Shown in pieces: positions 1 to 4,994 of a stretch of DNA of 5,702 bases. The translations under genes were made by a program, and so were the position numbers. The notes beneath the pieces were generated by a model. The model did no database searches. It had not been told where the DNA came from and saw only the letters and a list, made by a program, of their open reading frames with translations. Source of the DNA: Candidatus Caldipriscus sp. T1.2. GTDB taxonomy: Bacteria > Hydrothermota > Hydrothermia > LBFQ01. Location: assembly GCA_000980735.1 (NCBI GenBank), contig LBFQ01000069.1:9293-14994 (forward strand). The letters are read 5' to 3'. Position 1 is the stretch's first letter; every line of letters begins with the position of its first letter.

Positions 1-12
1 TCTAGAGGATCC
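1..12. other. Cloning-vector polylinker at left end (XbaI-BamHI)
   Basis: The window opens with TCTAGA directly followed by GGATCC, the XbaI-BamHI order found in pUC-type polylinkers. The same sequence closes the window in inverted orientation. The BamHI/Sau3AI GATC at 8-11 is the likely ligation junction, so bases 1-7 are not native. Seen directly; the vector assignment rests on knowledge of common polylinkers. Confidence 0.85.
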
Positions 13-632
13 CCATCCCTTATGATAGTTGAATAAACCCCAACGTCTATTACCTCCCCGCTGTAGTTTCCAACGCTAATTTGATCTCCCACTTGCACCC
101 TCTTTGATGAGGTTATGTATATTCCCGAGAAGAGGTTACTTAAGAGGGGTTGTAAAGCTAATGCAACCGCCAAACCTCCTATACCCAGAGCGGTCAATAT
201 TGGGGTTATATGAAAACCTACGGCGCTTAGACCCAATAATAGCCCGGTTATAAATACCCCCCACCTTGTGGATACGCTTATTATTGAAGACCTTATGTTA
301 AAGTAATCCTCAACGAACATATCAAGGATCGCGCCGAGGGTGTAGGAGATTGATGAAAAAAGGACTATAGTTGAAAGGTTCTGAAGGATCTTGTTCGTTT
401 CGTGTCCAAGATTTTCCCCGAAAAACCTCAAGGAAAAGTAAATTCCGAGAATGAAAAACCACAATACCACCGCGGGTCTAAGACCCCTATAAATCCGATA
501 AAATAGGTTCTCCTTCCCCTTCAGGGTCCTTAACAGGAATGACCTGACGAATAGGGAAAAGAGAACACCTACCAAAAGGAAAAATAGGGTGAGGAAGATG
601 GATAGGATAAGGGGATGTTTCAGAGCTTCCAT
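1..632 (-). CDS. MscS-family mechanosensitive ion channel, C-terminus cut off by cloning junction
   Basis: Reading from ATG at 632-630 there are about 208 native codons, after which the frame runs into vector sequence at the left edge. MscS channels are inner-membrane tension-gated pores that release solutes on osmotic downshock. Hydrophobic segments lie near residues 8-28, 53-71, 85-105 and 120-138. They are followed by the diagnostic pore helix of the family at about 141-173, with ITPILTALGIGGLAVALALQ and then LLSNLFSGIYI. The start of the cytoplasmic beta domain follows (VGDQISVG at 181-188, then GEVIDVGVYSTIIRDGD). The rest of the beta domain and the C-terminal vestibule are missing, so the gene continues left beyond the insert. 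The four helices before the pore helix make it longer at the N-terminus than E. coli MscS. The start overlaps the upstream DUF212 gene by 13 bp, indicating the same transcript and probable translational coupling. The family call is firm; the native C-terminus is unknown. Confidence 0.9.
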   Translation of the reverse strand, partial: MEALKHPLILSIFLTLFFLLVGVLFSLFVRSFLLRTLKGKENLFYRIYRGLRPAVVLWFFILGIYFSLRFFGENLGHETNKILQNLSTIVLFSSISYTLGAILDMFVEDYFNIRSSIISVSTRWGVFITGLLLGLSAVGFHITPILTALGIGGLAVALALQPLLSNLFSGIYITSSKRVQVGDQISVGNYSGEVIDVGVYSTIIRDGDPL

Positions 633-1060
633 ATTAGCCATCCCATAAATCCCCCCATTATCGCTCCCGTAAGTACCTCAAAGGGAGTATGCCCTAGGAG
701 CTCCCTTAATTTGTTTTGGGATATTGGATGTCCGGAAAGGAGTTCCTCAAGTATGGCGTTTATAACTTTAGCCTGTTCCCCCGCCGCCCTCCTAATTCCC
801 GCCGCGTCATACATAACTATTAAGCTAAAAAATGCGGTTACGCCGAACAGGGGGCTTGAGAATCCCTCGGAGAGCCCAACTAGGACAGTTAGGGCGGAGA
901 CGGACGCCGAATGCGCTGAAGGTAATCCCCCCATCTCAACGAACTTTCTGACATCAACCTTCCTTTGCCTTACTAGGTTTATTAAGAACTTTAGGAGCTG
1001 GGCGGTGAAGGAGACAAATAAGGGTCCCCAAAGGAACTTGTTTGTCAGGATCTCCTTCAT
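620..1060 (-). CDS. Divergent PAP2-family membrane protein (DUF212, YuiD-like)
   Basis: This 146-residue integral membrane protein matches the DUF212/COG1963 family (divergent PAP2 superfamily, Bacillus YuiD type). Conserved blocks are visible in order: GGLPSAHSA at 44-52, MYDAAGIRRAAGEQA at 83-97 and ELLGHTPFEV at 120-129. Hydrophobic helices lie near 10-29, 53-63, 70-86 and 127-145. The PSxHSA block with its His is reminiscent of the PAP2 phosphatase motif, and the family is often annotated as acid phosphatase-like, but its substrate is not established and I do not assign one. The length is normal for the family. The ATG overlaps the stop of the COG2426 gene by 4 bp (ATGA) and is preceded by AAGGGA, and the 3' end overlaps the MscS gene, so it sits inside one co-transcribed membrane-protein cluster. 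Confidence 0.9.
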   Translation of the reverse strand: MKEILTNKFLWGPLFVSFTAQLLKFLINLVRQRKVDVRKFVEMGGLPSAHSASVSALTVLVGLSEGFSSPLFGVTAFFSLIVMYDAAGIRRAAGEQAKVINAILEELLSGHPISQNKLRELLGHTPFEVLTGAIMGGFMGWLIWKL

Positions 1061-1581
1061 TCCCTTGAGAGGAAATAGGAGATAATGAGAAGTATAACAA
1101 AGAAAACAACAACCGCGATTATACCAAGTTTTGAAACAAAAGCAACAACAAAACCCGCAGTTATAACACCCAAGGAGATGGAGAGAAAGGCGGGAAGAAA
1201 GGGAATGTTAAACACCTCCGCAACGAGGGAACCCATCCATGCCCCTGTACCCGGAACGGGCAAGGCTACGAAAAGGTACAAACCCAAAAGCTTCAACCTT
1301 AATACGGAAACGCCCTTCTTTCTTGCGGTTTTATAGAGTAATTCAAAGATGGATCTGGTAATTCTCCACCTTGAGGTCAGGATGGATAAGGGCCTCAAAA
1401 GTATGAGTAGAAAAGGGACGGGTAAAATGTTCCCGAATATTGCCAAAATAAGGGTTTTCCAGAAGGGTAGCTCGTAATATATGATCCCCAAGGGTATGGC
1501 ACCCCTCAATTCAAATATGGGAAGCGCCGCCAAAAACAAAACCGCAAGCTCAGGGGGAAGACCCTTTATGTGCTCAAGCAA
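1057..1581 (-). CDS. COG2426 / 'small multidrug export' family membrane protein
   Basis: This 174-residue, very hydrophobic protein has two diagnostic blocks of the Sm_multidrug_ex (COG2426) family: ELRGAIPLG at 24-32 and ALPVPGTGAWMGSL at 106-119. About five membrane segments are apparent (near 12-34, 42-63, 98-116, 127-149 and 152-171), with a basic cytoplasmic-type loop at 70-96. Despite the family name, transport of drugs is not established; function is best left as unknown membrane protein. The start used is TTG at 1581-1579, because it is the first start after the upstream reading ends, gives the expected N-terminus, and has AGAGGA just 5' of it (a short spacing of about 3 nt from GAGG). 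It overlaps the rplU stop by 8 bp and the DUF212 start by 4 bp, so it is probably translationally coupled on both sides. Confidence 0.88.
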   Translation of the reverse strand: MLEHIKGLPPELAVLFLAALPIFELRGAIPLGIIYYELPFWKTLILAIFGNILPVPFLLILLRPLSILTSRWRITRSIFELLYKTARKKGVSVLRLKLLGLYLFVALPVPGTGAWMGSLVAEVFNIPFLPAFLSISLGVITAGFVVAFVSKLGIIAVVVFFVILLIISYFLSRE

Positions 1582-1864
1582 TTTCCTCTACCTTTGCAAC
1601 CGTGTATTTTTGCGTGTGGAAATACATCCTCCTGTAATTCTTCTTTGACCTCATTTTAAAAACTATGAGCTTTTCCTCTTTCTCCCCCAAAACCCTAAGA
1701 ACCGCGGTACCCTTCTCAAAGGAAACTTTCCCATCCTCAAGTTTTTTCATTATAACTTCCGCAGAGAAAGTCTCCCCGCTCTTCAAATTTAAATTCGGCA
1801 GTATCACTTTTTGCCCCCTTTTCACGGGTATTTGAAAGCCCTTAACCCTAATAACCGCTTCCAT
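1574..1864 (-). CDS. rplU: 50S ribosomal protein L21
   Basis: This 96-residue basic protein is recognisable as bacterial L21, a 23S rRNA-binding protein of the large subunit. The N-terminus MEAVIRVKGFQIPVKRGQKV corresponds to the usual YAVIxxGGKQYxVxxGD start, though the common GGKQY is replaced by KGFQI. The C-terminal signature is present as IVFKMRSKKNYRR (67-79), then H83, the QKYT block (85-88) and a final VEEI. Length is close to the family's usual 100-105 residues. Translation should be strong: a near-perfect Shine-Dalgarno overlaps the end of the upstream FHA gene. Unlike in most bacteria, rpmA (L27) does not follow it; rpmA is about 2.9 kb away on the other strand. Here rplU is the third gene of a unit that begins with a divIVA-like gene and continues into membrane-protein genes. 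Confidence 0.93.
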   Translation of the reverse strand: MEAVIRVKGFQIPVKRGQKVILPNLNLKSGETFSAEVIMKKLEDGKVSFEKGTAVLRVLGEKEEKLIVFKMRSKKNYRRMYFHTQKYTVAKVEEIA

Positions 1865-1867
1865 ATC

Positions 1868-1878
1868 TCACCTCCTTT
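1868..1878 (-). promoter_or_regulatory. Extended Shine-Dalgarno of rplU
   Basis: On the minus strand the sequence reads AAAGGAGGTGA, complementary over ten or eleven bases to the 3' end of typical bacterial 16S rRNA, with AGGAGG six bases before the rplU ATG. It overlaps the TAA stop of the FHA gene (1877-1879), so ribosomes finishing that gene cover it. It is the strongest ribosome binding site in the window. Confidence 0.85.
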
Positions 1879-3589
1879 ATTGTTTTAACCTGCTTATAGC
1901 ATTCAAAGCCCTTTGATTCCCCTTATCGTAATTTAAAACCATCTGCCAAGTTTCAAGGGCTTTCTGCTTATCCCCCGCTTTCTCATAAGAGATAGCTTTA
2001 TTTTCAAGCTGGGCAAGTTGCTGGTACCTCTTGGCAGTATAGTCCTGAGGGTTCTCGGATAGGATCTCTGTGGCAAGCCTCAAGGTGGTTGTCAAATCTC
2101 CCCTTTTATACGCCTCTATCATCTGCGTTCTCTTGTCGAGGGTACCCGTGTTTAGGTTTATGGTGGGTTTTACCTCCCCTAAGGAAACTTCTACCTTCGG
2201 CAAGTTCACGGAAACTTCGGATGAGAGTTTCGGGGTTTGCTGGATCTGTATGGATGTGGTAGCGGTCCCCAAACCTTCAGCCTTCTCTTCCTCTTCCTTC
2301 TTAACCTTCACCTCCTCCACCTTCCTTTCAAATATCCTCCTTACAACCTCGGCCTTTGCTGGCCTCTGGGAGGACATGAGGTTCTCAACGGTGCCCTTAA
2401 GGGCCAAAAGTTGTTCGTTTTCCGAATCACCCTCAAGGGCGGACTCAATTAACAAAAGCGCCCTTTTATAATCCCCTTTCTGTATCAGAGCCTTTGCTAG
2501 TTCAACGTTCTGTATTGCGGAGAGCCTGTTGGCAAGGGGGGCGTAAATCTGGTTGAAAATTAACCTATCCCCCAATATTGGCCTGACCCTATCCAGATTT
2601 TCCATAGCTTCGTCAAATTTGCCCTCCTTCACCAACTTTAAGGCATCCACCACATTTCTCCAAGCATTTAAAAGGCTATCCGCCTTTGATACGAATTCCT
2701 TAGCTTGGGATAAGGATTTATCCAAATTCAGCGCCTTTTGGGCGTACTCCCTTACGAGGCTGTAATTTTTAAGGATCTTTTCTGGATCCTGTTCGTTTTC
2801 CGCTGTGGCAAAAGTGGAAATTGCCAAGCTTAGAGAGCTTTGGGCTTCGTTTTTCCTCTGGTTTAGGTAAAGGAAGGTGGTGGTTCCGGCTATTAGAAGG
2901 AGTAAAACAGCGGATATCCCCACTATTAGGGCGGTGTTGGGCTTTCTTACCATAAGCTCTGTTTCGGGTTTTTCCGATGGATTGACGAATAACAGGGTCA
3001 TCCTACCCACCTTAAGGATATCCCCGCTCTTTAACCTTGTCCTCTCTTTTAAAATCTTTCCATTAAGAATGGTGGGATTTGTTTGGCTAAGGTTTTCAAC
3101 CTCAACCGTATCACCCAAGAAGTATATCATCAGATGCCTTCTGGATGTATGGGGATCCTGAACCGGATACTCTATTCCCTCTTCCCTACCCAATATCCCC
3201 GATGAGAAGATCTCTATGACGCTACCCGCACCTGGGCCGCTTATTATTTTAAAGTAAGGGGGTTCCTCCGCCTCCAAGAATTGCGTGGGTTGGCTAGAAG
3301 AGGTGGCCTGGGGAGCCTCAAGGATATAAACCTTAAGCTTACCCGCAAAATCTATCTCCATACCCGGCGCAAGTTCAATCTCTTTAACATCTTTAAGATC
3401 GCCTACGGAGATCCCATGTCCCGAAGCTTTTAAAACTACCGCCTCCCCCTTCTTGTCTATAACCGCGTACTCTGGGGGAAGGCCTATAACAAATAGGTCG
3501 CTTCTTACGGAACCACCGATAACGAAGGGAAACTTATTTATGGTTATTAACTTCTCCCTTCCGCCTATTACGACCTTTATCTTTATCAT
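1877..3589 (-). CDS. FHA-domain, single-pass membrane protein with TPR C-terminal region
   Basis: This is a 570-residue multidomain protein. Residues 1-92 look like a degenerate FHA-type beta sandwich lacking the phosphopeptide-binding motifs. Residues about 112-204 form a canonical FHA domain with GREE (134-137), SRRH (149-152) and NPTILNG (171-177), the motifs that bind phosphothreonine peptides. A linker leads to one hydrophobic transmembrane helix at about 219-242. The remainder is mostly helical: TPR-like repeats around 248-405 (KEGKFDEAMENL, QKGDYKRALLLIESAL), a charged Lys/Glu tract at 420-438, a low-complexity Ser/Thr/Val linker at 440-485, and a clear pair of TPR motifs at 486-570 (EKAGDKQKALETWQMVLNYD). 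I infer a scaffold with its FHA domains in the cytoplasm and its TPR region across the membrane, though both flanks of the helix are basic and the topology is uncertain. No kinase or phosphatase is encoded nearby. The start overlaps the divIVA-like stop by 4 bp (ATGA), which argues for stoichiometric coupled expression with it. The specific function is not known. Confidence 0.88.
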   Translation of the reverse strand: MIKIKVVIGGREKLITINKFPFVIGGSVRSDLFVIGLPPEYAVIDKKGEAVVLKASGHGISVGDLKDVKEIELAPGMEIDFAGKLKVYILEAPQATSSSQPTQFLEAEEPPYFKIISGPGAGSVIEIFSSGILGREEGIEYPVQDPHTSRRHLMIYFLGDTVEVENLSQTNPTILNGKILKERTRLKSGDILKVGRMTLLFVNPSEKPETELMVRKPNTALIVGISAVLLLLIAGTTTFLYLNQRKNEAQSSLSLAISTFATAENEQDPEKILKNYSLVREYAQKALNLDKSLSQAKEFVSKADSLLNAWRNVVDALKLVKEGKFDEAMENLDRVRPILGDRLIFNQIYAPLANRLSAIQNVELAKALIQKGDYKRALLLIESALEGDSENEQLLALKGTVENLMSSQRPAKAEVVRRIFERKVEEVKVKKEEEEKAEGLGTATTSIQIQQTPKLSSEVSVNLPKVEVSLGEVKPTINLNTGTLDKRTQMIEAYKRGDLTTTLRLATEILSENPQDYTAKRYQQLAQLENKAISYEKAGDKQKALETWQMVLNYDKGNQRALNAISRLKQ

Positions 3590-4182
3590 ATATTGTTTGC
3601 CAGATTCTCAACCTTTTTGGCAAGAGCCAAAATCTCGTTCCTTATCTGGGATTTAACCGCATCAAGCTGGGACATAAGGTCCCTTTTCTTAAACTCCAGC
3701 GCTTCAATTTCCCTCTTCATATCCTCCGCCTGTTTCTTAAGGTTCTCAACTTCAAGCTTTGCGTTTAGTATAATGTTTTCCGCCTCCCTCTTCTTTTCCT
3801 CTATAAGCTTATCTCCTGTTTGCTTTGCCAACTTTAGGATTTCAGTCGCAAGCTTATCCTCGGGAAGATCCTCCCAGCTTATTCCCCCTCCACCCTTCTT
3901 TTTCAACTCTTCGTTCTCCTTCTTAAGCTTCTCCACCTCCTTCCTTAACCTCTCGTTTTCCTCAGAAATTTGTTCGATTTGCGCCTCAAAAATGGTAGCA
4001 TCTACGCCCGAAGAACTACCTATGTTTTCAATGGTTTTTTCAAGCTCCTCCACGTACTTTGCCACTTTACTCAAGAAATCCCTAACCTCATCCGGATCAT
4101 ACCCCCTCTTCCCGATACCTCCCACCATAGTGAATTCCTGCGATCTAATTGTAGCCGCGGAAAACTTTTTCCCCCTTTGCAT
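3586..4182 (-). CDS. DivIVA-like coiled-coil protein
   Basis: This 198-residue protein has the DivIVA N-terminal signature: residues 7-44 carry FSAATIRSQEF, then RGYDPDEVRDFLSKV, matching the family pattern of a short helix, a Phe-containing loop, RGYDxxEVDxFL and a dimerising coiled coil. Coiled coil is evident at 38-54 and 66-97 and again at 110-195, separated by a Gly/Pro-containing hinge near 97-108 (GGGGISWEDLPED). DivIVA proteins bind negatively curved membrane and recruit division, polarity or envelope-growth factors. Start choice: ATG 4182 keeps the conserved residues before RGYD and lies exactly 8 nt after a TATAAT; Met19 would remove them. It is the first gene of the leftward unit, and its stop overlaps the FHA gene. 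There is no Shine-Dalgarno. The family call is good, but the two-residue loop insertion (MVGGIGK before RGYD) and the sequence as a whole look divergent from Gram-positive DivIVA. Confidence 0.85.
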   Translation of the reverse strand: MQRGKKFSAATIRSQEFTMVGGIGKRGYDPDEVRDFLSKVAKYVEELEKTIENIGSSSGVDATIFEAQIEQISEENERLRKEVEKLKKENEELKKKGGGGISWEDLPEDKLATEILKLAKQTGDKLIEEKKREAENIILNAKLEVENLKKQAEDMKREIEALEFKKRDLMSQLDAVKSQIRNEILALAKKVENLANNI

Positions 4183-4190
4183 ATTTGGGT

Positions 4191-4196
4191 ATTATA
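4191..4196 (-). promoter_or_regulatory. -10 element for the leftward divIVA-FHA-rplU unit (leaderless)
   Basis: On the minus strand TATAAT is followed by ACCCAAAT and then the ATG of the divIVA-like gene. With the usual 6-7 nt from -10 to start, transcription would begin within about 2 nt of the ATG, leaving no room for a Shine-Dalgarno. No good TTGACA-like -35 is visible; TTCCAT at 4218-4213 (spacing 16) is a weak candidate. Confidence 0.7.
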
Positions 4197-4248
4197 AAGT
4201 GGTTTAAAGGAGATGGAAGAATTGCGCAAGTGGATAATCTGACATCCT

Positions 4249-4254
4249 TATAAT
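4249..4254 (+). promoter_or_regulatory. -10 element for the cytochrome c gene (leaderless)
   Basis: TATAAT is followed by ATTAGCTT and then the ATG at 4263, the same 8-nt spacing as in the divergent promoter. It is preceded by CCT, as is the rpmA -10. No convincing -35 lies at 16-18 nt; TTGCGC at 4222-4227 is 21 nt away. No Shine-Dalgarno is possible in a transcript starting at about 4261. Confidence 0.7.
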
Positions 4255-4262
4255 ATTAGCTT

Positions 4263-4709
4263 ATGAAGAGGACTTTGGTAATCTTATTGATTGCGGTATT
4301 ACTTGCTTCTTGCGGTGGTGGAAAGAGCGAAGGTCAAAGCACTACCACAGCAACTCCGACAACTGAGGCACAGGTTCAAAAGGTAGATCTATCCCAGGTG
4401 CCCGAGGAATGGCCCAAGCTTAACGAAGAGTTGGCGACAAAGGGCGAGCAGTTGTTTGCCCAGAAAGGGTGCAACGCATGCCACATGGTTTCCGATCAAA
4501 AACTTGTGGGACCTGGTCTTAAGGGGTTAAACGAGAGAACCACATATAGGTGGTCCATGGCAATGATACTAAACCCAGATTCCATGCTCAAGAACGATGA
4601 AAGGGCAAAGCAACTCCTGAAAGAATACGGAACACCTATGCCAAATCAAAGAATAACCTTTGAAGAGGCGGAAGCTATACTACACTACATACTGAAAGTT
4701 AGCCAGTAG
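4263..4709 (+). CDS. Monoheme class I cytochrome c, predicted lipoprotein
   Basis: This 148-residue protein begins with a lipoprotein signal peptide (MKRTLVILLIAVLLASC, lipobox Cys17), so the mature protein should be lipid-anchored on the periplasmic side. A flexible Ser/Thr/Gly-rich tether covers about 18-40. A compact class I cytochrome c fold follows. It has heme-binding CNACH (C70, C73, H74), then GPGLKGL at 83-89, and a TPMPN segment in which Met126 is the probable sixth heme ligand, ending in the helix EEAEAILHYILKVS. Its length beyond the tether (about 105 residues) is typical. It probably carries electrons in the periplasm between respiratory complexes, but the partner oxidase or dehydrogenase is not in the window. 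The start is fixed by the signal peptide and by TATAAT 8 nt upstream. It lies only 30 bp before rpmA, which has its own -10 in that gap. Confidence 0.93.
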   Translation: MKRTLVILLIAVLLASCGGGKSEGQSTTTATPTTEAQVQKVDLSQVPEEWPKLNEELATKGEQLFAQKGCNACHMVSDQKLVGPGLKGLNERTTYRWSMAMILNPDSMLKNDERAKQLLKEYGTPMPNQRITFEEAEAILHYILKVSQ

Positions 4710-4725
4710 ATGGGGTGTTCTCCCT

Positions 4726-4731
4726 TATAAT
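4726..4731 (+). promoter_or_regulatory. -10 element for rpmA (leaderless)
   Basis: TATAAT in the 30-bp gap between the cytochrome stop and rpmA is followed by ACACCGCT and then ATG 4740, again 8 nt. No Shine-Dalgarno precedes the ATG. The -35 region would lie in or near the cytochrome stop codon and shows no clear consensus. Confidence 0.7.
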
Positions 4732-4739
4732 ACACCGCT

Positions 4740-4994
4740 ATGGCGAGCAAGAAGGCGGGTGGTTCCACAAAAAACGGAAGGGATAGTAACCCAAAGTACC
4801 TCGGTGTAAAGAGGTTTGGGGGCCAGATAGTCCAAAAGGGTGAGGTGATAGTGAGGCAGAGGGGAACCAAAATTCACCCAGGGTACGGGGTTGATATGGG
4901 ATCCGATTTTACAATTTACGCCACCGTTGATGGAGTGGTAAAATTCCACGAGAAGAAGGGGAGGAAGTACGTATCCGTAATACCCTTACAGTAG
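4740..4994 (+). CDS. rpmA: 50S ribosomal protein L27
   Basis: This 84-residue protein is unmistakable L27, the large-subunit protein whose flexible N-terminus reaches the peptidyl-transferase centre. The diagnostic N-terminal block MASKKAGGSTKNGRDSNPKY is followed by LGVKRFGGQIVQKGEVIVRQRGT, then KIHPGYGVDMGSDFTIYA, with VDGVVKF and KGRKYVSV near the end. Length is typical, and there is no N-terminal extension of the kind that needs cleavage in Firmicutes. It is not next to rplU as in most bacteria. It has its own leaderless-type promoter, and its last codons overlap the probable start region of the downstream lipoprotein gene, so that gene is likely co-transcribed and coupled to it. Confidence 0.97.
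   Translation: MASKKAGGSTKNGRDSNPKYLGVKRFGGQIVQKGEVIVRQRGTKIHPGYGVDMGSDFTIYATVDGVVKFHEKKGRKYVSVIPLQ
4958..4964 (+). promoter_or_regulatory. Shine-Dalgarno inside rpmA, for the downstream lipoprotein gene
   Basis: GGGGAGG lies within the rpmA coding region. Its GGAGG core ends 8 nt before the ATC at 4973, which opens a complete lipoprotein signal peptide in a different frame from rpmA. No canonical start codon lies at suitable spacing in that frame. It supports 4973 as the start but could be fortuitous, as GGGAGG also encodes Gly-Arg of L27. Confidence 0.5.

Noticed and set aside
615..1085. 156-codon open frame on the plus strand, opposite the DUF212 gene
   Set aside because: It is antisense to a well-conserved family protein, with no recognisable motifs and low-complexity Pro/Ser/Thr content.
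2070..2471. 133-codon plus-strand open frame inside the FHA/TPR gene
   Set aside because: It is the shadow of a long confident minus-strand gene; no domain and no initiation signal.
3593..4207. 204-codon open frame on the plus strand, opposite the divIVA-like gene
   Set aside because: Its product is a Ser/Phe-rich string, which is what the reverse of Lys/Glu-rich coiled-coil codons gives. There is no ribosome binding site or recognisable domain, and the minus-strand gene is clearly real.
4233..4238. GATAAT as an alternative -10 for the cytochrome gene
   Set aside because: It is a weaker match than TATAAT at 4249 and would give an 18-nt leader without a Shine-Dalgarno.
4213..4242. Nine-codon ORF (MEELRKWII) after AAAGGAG in the divergent intergenic region, possible leader peptide
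   Set aside because: The AGGAG directly abuts the ATG, too close for a Shine-Dalgarno. It also lies upstream of the predicted transcription start of the cytochrome gene, so it would probably not be transcribed.
4710..4739. Terminator between the cytochrome gene and rpmA
   Set aside because: The 30-bp gap contains no GC-rich inverted repeat followed by a T run. Read-through from the cytochrome gene into rpmA is possible.
4685..4949. Minus-strand open frames over rpmA and its upstream gap
   Set aside because: They are antisense to the unmistakable L27 gene, with no protein-family features.
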